A DNA stretch of 27,077 bases from an uncultured Erysipelotrichaceae bacterium. Its GTDB lineage: Bacteria > Bacillota_I > Bacilli_A > RF39 > UBA660. A model generated the notes under the pieces. It had not been told where the DNA came from and did not search any database. It saw nothing but the letters and a program-made list of their open reading frames with translations. The translations under genes were made by a program, and so were the position numbers. Shown piece after piece: positions 21,980 to 27,077 of the stretch; the first letter of the stretch is position 1; the number at the start of each line of letters is the position of its first letter. Location: NCBI GenBank assembly GCA_902761685.1, contig CACWLI010000018.1, forward strand, positions 1-27,077. Reading direction: 5' to 3'.

Positions 21980-22456
21980 ATGTCTAAAATAAGTAATGTA
22001 CTTTTAATGATAGAATACTTAAGTAGTGGAAGAAAGTATTCAATAAAAGAATTAAGTGAAAAATTAGAAGTTAGTCCTAGAATGATTAGAGTATATAAAG
22101 ATGAAATTGAAGCCTCTGGCATATATATTGATACTTTAAAAGGACCATATGGAGGATATGTACTTAATCAAAATATAAATGTACCAAAAAGATTTATTAC
22201 TCCAAAAGAAATAAATGTTGAAGATAAAAAAACATATAACATAATAAATAAATGTATTAAAGAAAAAAGAAAATGTTATATAGAATACTATTCAAAAGAT
22301 AAAAAAGAAATAAGTTATAGAACTATTCATCCATATGAATTAATATTATATGGCAATGAATGGGGAGTAGCTTCATATTGTGAATTAAAAAAAGAAATAA
22401 GACATTTTTATATAAATAGAATAAAAAATATAAAAATGTTAAATGAATTTTTTTAA
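21980..22456 (+). CDS. Short WYL-domain transcriptional regulator (HTH_11)
   Basis: The 158-aa product has an N-terminal winged helix (KISNVLLMIEYLSSGRKYSI, then KELSEKLEVSPRMIRVYKDE), with a following GPYGGYVL wing. A WYL-type domain lies at about 95-155, with CYIEYYSKDKKEISYRTIHP, YELILYGNEWGVASYCELKK and EIRHFYINRIKNIKML. Full-length WYL regulators are usually about 300 aa with a C-terminal WCX domain. This one ends soon after the WYL core, so it is a compact form or a truncation. ATG 21980 follows AAAGGTG (21967-21973), and the in-frame GTG at 21971 overlaps that site. WYL domains often bind ligands or nucleic acid. It probably controls neighbouring or own transcription, but the target is not shown. 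Confidence 0.8.
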   Translation: MSKISNVLLMIEYLSSGRKYSIKELSEKLEVSPRMIRVYKDEIEASGIYIDTLKGPYGGYVLNQNINVPKRFITPKEINVEDKKTYNIINKCIKEKRKCYIEYYSKDKKEISYRTIHPYELILYGNEWGVASYCELKKEIRHFYINRIKNIKMLNEFF

Positions 22457-22470
22457 CTGACATATATATT

Positions 22471-22515
22471 TCCTCTTTATTTGATAATATTTAATTATCA
22501 GATTGGAGGATTTTT
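22471..22515 (+). promoter_or_regulatory. Hairpin covering a Shine-Dalgarno site, or a terminator
   Basis: TGATAAT (22482-22488) pairs with ATTATCA (22494-22500). The stem continues with a small internal loop to TCCTC (22471-22475) and GAGGA (22506-22510). The right arm buries the GGAGG ribosome binding site of the 13-codon ORF at 22518. Five T residues (22511-22515) follow, so an intrinsic terminator of the WYL gene is an equal reading. Confidence 0.55.
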
Positions 22516-22517
22516 AA

Positions 22518-22559
22518 ATGGAACACAAAAAAAATTATAAATATAGAGGTGAAATGTAA
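22518..22559 (+). CDS. Possible 13-codon leader peptide
   Basis: MEHKKNYKYRGEM is encoded from ATG 22518 after a strong GGAGGA site at optimal spacing. Its TAA stop overlaps the ATG of the RdgB-like gene as TAATG. The downstream gene's own AGAGGTG site lies within this ORF. It may couple translation to the NTPase gene. It may also be a chance ORF if GGAGGA belongs only to a terminator stem. Confidence 0.4.
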   Translation: MEHKKNYKYRGEM

Positions 22560-23164
22560 TGAATAAACTTACTTATGTAACAGGTAATCATGGAAAATAT
22601 ATATCAGTAAAAGAATTATTTGAAATAAACAATATAGATGTAGATTTTTATAACATTGATTTAGATGAACCAAATATAAATGATATTGAATTTATTTCAA
22701 AAGCTAAAGTACTAGAAGCATATAACATATTAAATAGTCCATGCTTTGTAGTTGACTCTGGCTTTTATATAGAAGATTATCCTAATAATCCAGGTTATCC
22801 AGGAGCTTTTGTTAAAAGAAGTGGAGTAGCAAATAATATTGATGAACTATTAATTACATTAAAAAATACTACTAATAGAAATTGTAAATTTGTGGATTGT
22901 TTAACATTTTATGATGGAGAGAATTTTTATACATTTTATGGTGTTAGTAAAGGGACTATTTCATACAATAAAAGAGGAAGTGATATGAGTAAAGCTAAGT
23001 CAAATTTGTGGTATGTGTTTATTCCTAATAATTCAAATAAAACTTTAGCAGAAATGACTGACTATGAAAGAAAACATAGAAATGATGGTCATACTTCAGC
23101 AACAGAAGAGTTTTTAAAGTGGTATAAAGAAGAATATTTAAGTCAAAATAGAAGAGTTTTATAA
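22559..23164 (+). CDS. HAM1/RdgB-like non-canonical purine NTP pyrophosphatase
   Basis: The family hydrolyses dITP, XTP and related nucleotides to monophosphates, keeping deaminated purines out of DNA and RNA. The 201-aa product has the N-terminal TYVTGNHGKYISVKEL (family TxNxxK). The signature VVDSGFYIEDYPNNPGYPGA follows, then FVKRSGVA with the catalytic Asp in VDSG, then KFVDCLTFYDG and FYGVSKGTI. TLAEMTDYERKHRNDGHTSA is at the C-terminus, where the usual form is EMSxEEKNxxSHR. It is more diverged than a housekeeping RdgB, particularly in the SxRG.GFGYDP region, here NKRGSDMSKAKSNLWYVF. Substrate range could therefore differ. The start overlaps the stop of the 13-codon ORF, and AGAGGTG (22545-22551) is the SD. 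Confidence 0.8.
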   Translation: MNKLTYVTGNHGKYISVKELFEINNIDVDFYNIDLDEPNINDIEFISKAKVLEAYNILNSPCFVVDSGFYIEDYPNNPGYPGAFVKRSGVANNIDELLITLKNTTNRNCKFVDCLTFYDGENFYTFYGVSKGTISYNKRGSDMSKAKSNLWYVFIPNNSNKTLAEMTDYERKHRNDGHTSATEEFLKWYKEEYLSQNRRVL

Positions 23165-23184
23165 GGCATAATATAAGTTTGAAC

Positions 23185-23213
23185 TTGACTTATTTTAAAT
23201 AATAATGTATTAT
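23185..23213 (+). promoter_or_regulatory. tRNA-Ser promoter
   Basis: TTGACT (23185-23190) and TATTAT (23208-23213) are 17 bases apart, 15 bases before the mature 5' end of the tRNA. Confidence 0.72.
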
Positions 23214-23228
23214 TTATATGTGCCTTAC

Positions 23229-23319
23229 GGAGACATACTCAAGAGGCTGAAGAGGCGCCCCTGCTAAGGGTGTAGGTCGGGAAACTGGCGCGAGAGTTCA
23301 AATCTCTCTGTCTCCGCCA
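23229..23319 (+). tRNA. tRNA-Ser (GCU)
   Basis: The acceptor stem GGAGACA (23229-23235) pairs with TGTCTCC. The anticodon loop CTGCTAA has anticodon GCT (23263-23265) in a CGCCC/GGGTG stem. The long variable arm is typical of serine tRNAs. The T-arm is GAGAG-TTCAAAT-CTCTC. The discriminator G is followed by an encoded CCA (23317-23319). The 91-base length fits. It reads AGC and AGU codons. Confidence 0.96.
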
Positions 23320-23324
23320 TTAAG

Positions 23325-23353
23325 AAAAATACCTAGGATTACCTAGGTTTTTT
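23325..23353 (+). terminator. Intrinsic terminator after tRNA-Ser
   Basis: ACCTAGG (23331-23337) pairs with CCTAGGT (23342-23348) across ATTA, followed by six T residues. Confidence 0.85.
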
Positions 23354-23373
23354 AGTGGTTTAATATAAAAAAC

Positions 23374-23402
23374 TTGTATTCTTATAAAATAAATGGTATT
23401 AT
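23374..23402 (+). promoter_or_regulatory. Promoter of the 79-aa membrane-protein gene
   Basis: TTGTAT (23374-23379) and TATTAT (23397-23402) are 17 bases apart, about 32 bases before the ATG. Confidence 0.55.
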
Positions 23403-23434
23403 TAATTTATAAATGATACAAGGAAGTGTATGAA

Positions 23435-23674
23435 ATGAATGAGAATACTATGTATGAAACAACAGCAATTATTGATATAGATGAAAAATTAAGAAAAGAA
23501 GAAGAATTAATGAATACAATTAAGATGGAACCAATTCTAGCAACAACTGAAATAGAAGAGGAAGAAAGTGTTATAAAAAAGAAAAAAAGAATTAGACTAA
23601 CAGATTATTTCTTGATTTCAATGATTGTTATTTTAAGTGTTGTATTTATTTTAGTAGTTTTTAAAGTAATGTAA
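23435..23674 (+). CDS. Small tail-anchored membrane protein, 79 aa
   Basis: The protein has an acidic and Met-rich N-terminal region (MNENTMYETTAIIDIDEKLR), a charged stretch (TEIEEEESVIKKKKRIR) and one C-terminal membrane helix (YFLISMIVILSVVFILVVF) ending KVM. The basic cluster before the helix predicts that the N-terminal part stays in the cytoplasm. I do not recognise a family. I chose ATG 23435. AAGGAAGTG (23420-23428) is the SD, and the in-frame GTG at 23426 lies inside it. It has its own promoter and a strong terminator, so it is a monocistronic gene between tRNA-Ser and gltX. The function is unknown. Confidence 0.75.
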   Translation: MNENTMYETTAIIDIDEKLRKEEELMNTIKMEPILATTEIEEEESVIKKKKRIRLTDYFLISMIVILSVVFILVVFKVM

Positions 23675-23703
23675 GCAATTAATTATTATTAATTGCTTTT
23701 TTT
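23673..23703 (+). terminator. Intrinsic terminator of the 79-aa gene
   Basis: AAGCAATTAAT (23673-23683) pairs with ATTAATTGCTT (23688-23698) around TATT, followed by further T residues. The stop codon overlaps the left arm. Confidence 0.85.
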
Positions 23704-23714
23704 ATGCATTAGTC

Positions 23715-23743
23715 TTGTTTTAATTAATAAATTATTATATAAT
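23715..23743 (+). promoter_or_regulatory. gltX promoter
   Basis: TTGTTT (23715-23720) and TATAAT (23738-23743) are 17 bases apart, 27 bases before the ATG. The leader is too short for a T-box. Confidence 0.7.
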
Positions 23744-23769
23744 TTTACTTGTTAAAAAAGAGGTGTAAT

Positions 23770-25422
23770 ATGACAAATAAAGATTTAGCTGATTTTTTAT
23801 TTCCTAATATAGATAAAACAGTTGAAGATTATGAAAAGATATATCCAGATAGAAATTTAGGAGAAAATGCATTTGTAACTAGATATGCCCCAAGTCCTAC
23901 TGGATTTATGCATATTGGTAATTTCTATTCTGTTGTTGTTGATTATGTAATTGCTAAAAGAAATAATGGAGTTTTCTTTTTAAGAAATGAAGATACAGAT
24001 CAAGCAAGAGAAGTAAAAGGTGCTGTTGAATATATTAAACATGTTCTTGAACATTATAAATTAATACCTGATGAATATGAATATAGAGATACTGGAGAAA
24101 CTAAAGGAAATTATGGGCCTTATATTCAATCAGAAAGAAAAGAAATATATCAAGCATTTATTAAAGAATTAGTTAGCTTAGGAAAAGCATATCCATGTTT
24201 TTTAACTCAAGAAGAAATGGATGTAATTCGTGAAAATCAATCAAAAGCAAAAGCTAGAATAGGTATTTATGGTAAATTTGCTAAATATAGAAATTTAAGT
24301 CCAGAAGAAGCTGTTGAAAGAGTTAAAAATGGTGAAAGTTATACTATTAGATTAAAGAGTGAAGGGGATTTTAATGAAAAATTTGTATTTCATGATTTAG
24401 CTAATGGAGATATGAACTTACATGAAAATGATATAGATACAATAATTTATAAATCATCAACTGGACTTCCTACATATCATTTTGCTCATTTAGTTGATGA
24501 TCATTTAATGCACACAACACATGTAATTCGTGGACAAGAATGGATGAGTAGTATTCCAGTTCATTATGAATTATTTAAAACATTTGGATTTAAATTACCA
24601 AAATATATTCATACACCATTAATTCTTAAAAAAGATGGAGATAAAATTAGAAAGATTTCTAAGAGATTAGACCCAGAAGCTAGAATGGAATATTATGAGG
24701 AAAAGGGTTATCCTATATATGCTGTTATTGAAGCAATAATGACAATTGCAAACTCTAACTATGAAGCTTGGAGAGAAGGACATCCAGATGCAGACTTTAC
24801 TGAATTTGAATTTTCACCAAAGAAAATGAGTCCAAGTGGCGCTTTATTTGATTTAGACAAATTAGATAATATTTCTAAAAACTATATTAGTAAATTAAAA
24901 GCTACAGAAGTATTTGATAAATTAGATGCTTGGTCAAAAGAATATGATAAAGAATTTAATGAATTAATTAATAAATATAAAGATTATACAATTAGTATTT
25001 TAAATATTGAAAGAGAACAAAAGAAACCAAGAAAAGATTATGCTTGTATGAAAGATGTTAAACCAGCAATTTGGTATATGTTTGATGAATTATATACACC
25101 AGAAAATTATGAATGGGGTAATATATCAAATAAAGATGATATTAAAGAAATATTAAATAAGTATTTTAATGATTATTTTGATGAAAATGATGATAAAGAT
25201 ACATGGTTTAATAAAGTAAAAGAATTAACTGATTCACTTGATGGTTATACAAGTAATATGAAAGAATATAAAGAAAATCCAGATAATTATAAAGGAAATG
25301 TAGCAGATGTTAGTACAGTTATTAGAGTTTCTATTACATCTAAATCAACTACACCTGACTTATATGAATTATTAAGACTTCTTGGTAAAGAGAGAATAGA
25401 AAAAAGAATTAGTATGCTTTAG
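23770..25422 (+). CDS. gltX: Glutamyl-tRNA synthetase
   Basis: GltX charges tRNA-Glu with glutamate and in many Firmicutes also tRNA-Gln for later amidation. The 550-aa product is a class I synthetase of the longer type, compared with about 480 aa for the common form. Key motifs are TRYAPSPTGFMHIGN (HIGH signature, residues 48-51) and FFLRNEDTDQAREV. YGPYIQSERKEIY, STGLPTYHFAHLVDDHLMHT and THVIRGQEWMSSIPVHYELF follow. KISKR (295-299) replaces the usual KLSKR. The C-terminal part is the helical anticodon-binding region. ATG 23770 follows AAAGAGGTG (23757-23765). An in-frame TTG at 23749 lies between the promoter and that SD. Whether it is discriminating or non-discriminating cannot be told from sequence alone. 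Confidence 0.95.
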   Translation: MTNKDLADFLFPNIDKTVEDYEKIYPDRNLGENAFVTRYAPSPTGFMHIGNFYSVVVDYVIAKRNNGVFFLRNEDTDQAREVKGAVEYIKHVLEHYKLIPDEYEYRDTGETKGNYGPYIQSERKEIYQAFIKELVSLGKAYPCFLTQEEMDVIRENQSKAKARIGIYGKFAKYRNLSPEEAVERVKNGESYTIRLKSEGDFNEKFVFHDLANGDMNLHENDIDTIIYKSSTGLPTYHFAHLVDDHLMHTTHVIRGQEWMSSIPVHYELFKTFGFKLPKYIHTPLILKKDGDKIRKISKRLDPEARMEYYEEKGYPIYAVIEAIMTIANSNYEAWREGHPDADFTEFEFSPKKMSPSGALFDLDKLDNISKNYISKLKATEVFDKLDAWSKEYDKEFNELINKYKDYTISILNIEREQKKPRKDYACMKDVKPAIWYMFDELYTPENYEWGNISNKDDIKEILNKYFNDYFDENDDKDTWFNKVKELTDSLDGYTSNMKEYKENPDNYKGNVADVSTVIRVSITSKSTTPDLYELLRLLGKERIEKRISML

Positions 25423-25436
25423 TACTAATTCTTTTA
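25402..25436 (+). terminator. Intrinsic terminator of gltX
   Basis: AAAAGAATTAGTA (25402-25414) pairs with TACTAATTCTTTT (25423-25435) across an 8-base loop that ends in the TAG stop codon. Confidence 0.82.
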
Positions 25437-25439
25437 TTA

Positions 25440-25468
25440 TTGACAAAATTTCAAAAATGTAATATATT
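25440..25468 (+). promoter_or_regulatory. tRNA-Trp promoter
   Basis: TTGACA (25440-25445) and TATATT (25463-25468) are 17 bases apart. The tRNA starts 11 bases after the -10. Confidence 0.78.
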
Positions 25469-25479
25469 TATTATGCGCT

Positions 25480-25554
25480 AGGGGTATGGTGTCAATGGTA
25501 GCATGCCGGTCTCCAAAACCGTTTGTGTGGGTTCGAATCCTACTACCCCTGCCA
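25480..25554 (+). tRNA. tRNA-Trp (CCA)
   Basis: AGGGGTA (25480-25486) pairs with TACCCCT (25544-25550). The discriminator is G and CCA is encoded (25552-25554). The anticodon loop CTCCAAA has anticodon CCA (25513-25515). The T-arm is GTGGG-TTCGAAT-CCTAC. The first anticodon-stem pair (27-43) is a C/T mismatch, with the other four paired. It reads UGG only, consistent with TGA as a stop codon. Confidence 0.95.
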
Positions 25555-25569
25555 TATATTTAGTTACTG

Positions 25570-25596
25570 CGGACATGTCAAAAATGTCCGTTTTTT
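25570..25596 (+). terminator. Intrinsic terminator after tRNA-Trp
   Basis: CGGACAT (25570-25576) pairs with ATGTCCG (25584-25590), followed by six T residues. Confidence 0.85.
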
Positions 25597-25625
25597 ATTT
25601 AAGAATAAACTCTACGATTCGTTTA

Positions 25626-25655
25626 TTGATTTTTTAAATTTTTCTATAATATAAT
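25626..25655 (+). promoter_or_regulatory. Promoter of the XRE membrane regulator, with inverted repeat
   Basis: TTGATT (25626-25631) and TATAAT (25650-25655) are 18 bases apart. AATAAAC (25604-25610) and GTTTATT (25621-25627) form a 7-bp inverted repeat that touches the -35, a possible operator. Confidence 0.5.
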
Positions 25656-25673
25656 TAATACAGGTGATAGAAA

Positions 25674-26471
25674 ATGAATCAAATTAAAATAGGAAAATTT
25701 ATAGCAGAACTTAGAAAGGAAAAAAAACTAACTCAAAAAGATTTAGCAGATAAGCTTGGAGTAACAGATAAAGCAATATCTAAATGGGAAAATGGTAGAG
25801 GTATGCCAGATGTTTCTTACCTAAGAAATATATGCGAAATACTTGATGTGTCATTAAATGAACTTTTAAGTGGAGAAAGAATAAAAGAAGAAGATAAAAT
25901 AAACAGACTAGAGGAAAACTATATCAGTGTAATTGATTCAAAGAAAAAACTACAAAATGATGTAGCTGGATATTTAATTTTAAAACTAGTTGGATTTTTC
26001 TTGTTCTTTATTGGGTATTGTTTTTTAGATGCTGATTGGTTATGGGTTAGTATTGTTATATTTTGTGCATTTGTATTTATTATGGCTTGTTCATTTAAAT
26101 TAGTAAATAGTTGGAATAAAGTATCTAAAACTATATATCTAATTGTAGTCTTTTGTTTGACTCTTGGAGTTTATTCATATGTAGAATATCAATATGTAAA
26201 TGAACAATTACTATCTCATCCACGATTTTATTATTATAAAAAAGTTGAAGGAAATTGTACTTTATATAAAACTCCATTTTATAGTTGTGTAAGAAATAAA
26301 AATTTTGATTCATTAAATGATACTAAAAAAACTCCATGCGATATACTAAACTCCATACCAATTCATGATACTGATGAGAAAGAATACTTATCTAAATTTT
26401 GTGCTATAGGTTATGATTATAAAAAAGATTGTGAAAACTTTAATTGTGAATATTTTAATCAAGAACATTAA
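25674..26471 (+). CDS. XRE family regulator with membrane segments and Cys-rich tail
   Basis: Residues 5-65 form a Cro/CI-type helix-turn-helix (KIGKFIAELRKEKKLTQKDL, then ADKLGVTDKAISKWENGRGM and PDVSYLRNICEILDVSLNEL). After a charged linker come three probable membrane segments at about 96-180 (LKLVGFFLFFIGYCFL, WVSIVIFCAFVFIMACSF, TIYLIVVFCLTLGVYSYV). With the N-terminus in the cytoplasm, three segments place the C-terminal 85 residues outside. That tail has six cysteines (GNC, YSC, TPC, KFC, KDC, FNC), which could form disulphides or bind a ligand. It thus resembles a one-component transmembrane regulator. AGGTGATAG (25662-25670) precedes the ATG. Promoter and operator-like repeat lie upstream. 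The target genes are unknown. Confidence 0.85.
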   Translation: MNQIKIGKFIAELRKEKKLTQKDLADKLGVTDKAISKWENGRGMPDVSYLRNICEILDVSLNELLSGERIKEEDKINRLEENYISVIDSKKKLQNDVAGYLILKLVGFFLFFIGYCFLDADWLWVSIVIFCAFVFIMACSFKLVNSWNKVSKTIYLIVVFCLTLGVYSYVEYQYVNEQLLSHPRFYYYKKVEGNCTLYKTPFYSCVRNKNFDSLNDTKKTPCDILNSIPIHDTDEKEYLSKFCAIGYDYKKDCENFNCEYFNQEH

Positions 26472-26534
26472 TGATTTTGACTTTTTAATAAAATATGATA
26501 TAGTTTCTTTGGAATCGAATTTCTTTTTATTTGA

Positions 26535-26572
26535 CACCTAGTCAAATATATGGATACTTGATGTGCCATTAA
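26535..26572 (+). pseudogene. Decayed fragment of an XRE regulator gene
   Basis: The segment AAATATATG (26544-26552) followed by ATACTTGATGTGCCATTAA (26554-26572) matches the intact XRE gene at 25819-25857. The match is ATACTTGATGTG, then one mismatch, then CATTAA, with a shared upstream ACCTA and AAATATATG, and a 3-base deletion between the two blocks. In the gene this encodes NICEILDVSL, here giving IWILDVPL before a stop. It looks like the remains of a duplicated or related HTH gene. Confidence 0.45.
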
Positions 26573-26579
26573 GAATATT

Positions 26580-26608
26580 AAAACACTAACTATTTAGTTA
26601 GTGTTTTT
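26580..26608. terminator. Bidirectional terminator between convergent XRE genes
   Basis: AAACACTAACT (26581-26591) pairs with AGTTAGTGTTT (26596-26606), with A and T runs on the outer sides. It can serve both the plus-strand XRE gene and the minus-strand gene ending at 26639. Confidence 0.75.
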
Positions 26609-26638
26609 AAGTTATGTTGTAATATCTTAATATTAAGA

Positions 26639-27077
26639 TTATTTATTCTTTTTAATTAATAATATAGTAGTTAATATTATTACAACAATAGGCGCTAATC
26701 TCATAAATATCCATTCAAATGCTTGATAGAATGTTCCTAATATAGCCCATTCGGTAATATTATAATCCCAAGTCTGATAAGGTCTATCTAGTATTGCTAA
26801 CAATATGAATAACAAAATGATGCTTATATCTATAATTATCAAAGCTTGAATTTTTTTCTTTCTTTTCTCTTTTTGATAATTTGATAATTGCTCATTAATT
26901 ACTTCTAATTTTGCAGATATTACTTTTAAATCATCTTTTTCTTTTTTTTCAATGTTTTCTCCAAGAATTTCACTAACCGGTGTTTCAAAAAGTTCTGATA
27001 TTGTTACTAGCATTTCAGCATCTGGAACAGATAATCCTGTTTCCCATTTTGAAATTGTCTGTCTTACGACATTTAAC
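26639..27077 (-). CDS. Second XRE family membrane regulator (5' end outside window)
   Basis: The frame is open to the window edge, so the start is missing. The first visible residues LNVVRQTISKWETGLSVPDA are the recognition helix and end of a Cro/CI-type HTH, followed by EMLVTISELFETPVSEILGE. A charged linker (about 45 residues, coiled-coil-like) leads to two membrane segments (ALIIIDISIILLFILLAIL and LAPIVVIILTTILLI) and a short Lys tail. An internal Met at 27013 is not the start, because the HTH continues upstream of it. The plan is the same as the convergent gene at 25674, but there is no Cys-rich outer tail, so the two differ in what they could sense. Function and target are unknown. Confidence 0.82.
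   Translation of the reverse strand, partial: LNVVRQTISKWETGLSVPDAEMLVTISELFETPVSEILGENIEKKEKDDLKVISAKLEVINEQLSNYQKEKRKKKIQALIIIDISIILLFILLAILDRPYQTWDYNITEWAILGTFYQAFEWIFMRLAPIVVIILTTILLIKKNK

Noticed and set aside
23704..23769. T-box leader upstream of gltX
   Set aside because: Only about 66 bases separate the preceding terminator from the ATG, and no T-box sequence or specifier stem fits.
6618..23771. Upstream in-frame GTG or TTG starts for uppS, nusB, mltG, ireB, greA, gltX and others
   Set aside because: In each case the alternative codon lies within, or upstream of, the Shine-Dalgarno site or promoter that serves the later ATG.
26529..26547. ATTTGAC/GTCAAAT inverted repeat containing a TTGACA as a promoter for a small RNA
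   Set aside because: The only -10 candidate is poor, and a terminator follows within about 35 bases, leaving no meaningful transcript. The segment overlaps the decayed XRE fragment.
1..27077. Mycoplasma-type genetic code (TGA as Trp), suggested by the base composition
   Set aside because: TGA ends the genes at 13849 and 15021, tryptophan is encoded by TGG throughout, and only a CCA-anticodon tRNA-Trp is present.
1..27077. CRISPR arrays, insertion sequences, prophage or toxin-antitoxin modules
   Set aside because: I found no regularly spaced repeats, no transposase or integrase, no phage genes and no clear toxin-antitoxin pair.

Overview
The window is about 27 kb of very AT-rich, gene-dense DNA from a low-GC Gram-positive bacterium. 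TGA ends at least two genuine genes (those ending at 13849 and 15021) and tryptophan is read from TGG, so the code is the standard bacterial one, not the Mycoplasma code. The gene content (IreB, MltG, trigger factor, Tex, a SpoIVB-type protease, a sortase-type surface protein) and the gene order fit the Bacilli/Erysipelotrichia side of the Firmicutes. A reduced, uncultured gut lineage of the RF39 type is my best guess, but that is inference.

Region by region: 1-243 holds remnants of a broken surface-protein gene, then a promoter framed by paired AGTACT boxes drives an unknown 131-aa protein. 781-3801 is nusB-xseA-xseB followed by a spoIVB-like peptidase gene. This is a shortened form of the Bacillus nusB-folD-xseA-xseB-ispA-dxs-recN-spoIVB block. 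Next come a DUF1292 protein and an unknown coiled-coil protein, then mgtE on the minus strand. uppS and a predicted cell-wall-anchored protein follow on the plus strand. On the minus strand at 8431-10317 a single gene fuses IspH (last step of the MEP pathway) to a trans-polyprenyl diphosphate synthase, so two successive parts of isoprenoid synthesis are one polypeptide.

10444-16926 is the classical ireB-ruvX-yrzB-mltG-trmR-trhP1-trhP2-greA block followed by tig. It links cell-wall turnover (MltG), tRNA U34 hydroxylation and methylation (TrhP/TrmR), transcript cleavage (GreA) and protein folding (Tig). A small zinc-ribbon membrane protein and a minus-strand tex gene follow. 19547-21929 is an operon of one unknown 380-aa protein and two tandem zinc-ribbon membrane paralogues. 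Then come a short WYL-type regulator and a HAM1/RdgB-like NTPase preceded by a hairpin and a 13-codon ORF.

The last part has tRNA-Ser(GCU), a 79-aa tail-anchored protein, gltX, tRNA-Trp(CCA), and two convergent XRE regulators with membrane segments that flank a decayed XRE fragment.

The genome is very compact. Genes overlap by 4-22 bases, many intrinsic terminators contain the stop codon of the gene they end, and convergent genes share single bidirectional hairpins. The most unusual single item is the IspH-polyprenyl synthase fusion. I saw no CRISPR array, insertion sequence, phage gene or rRNA.
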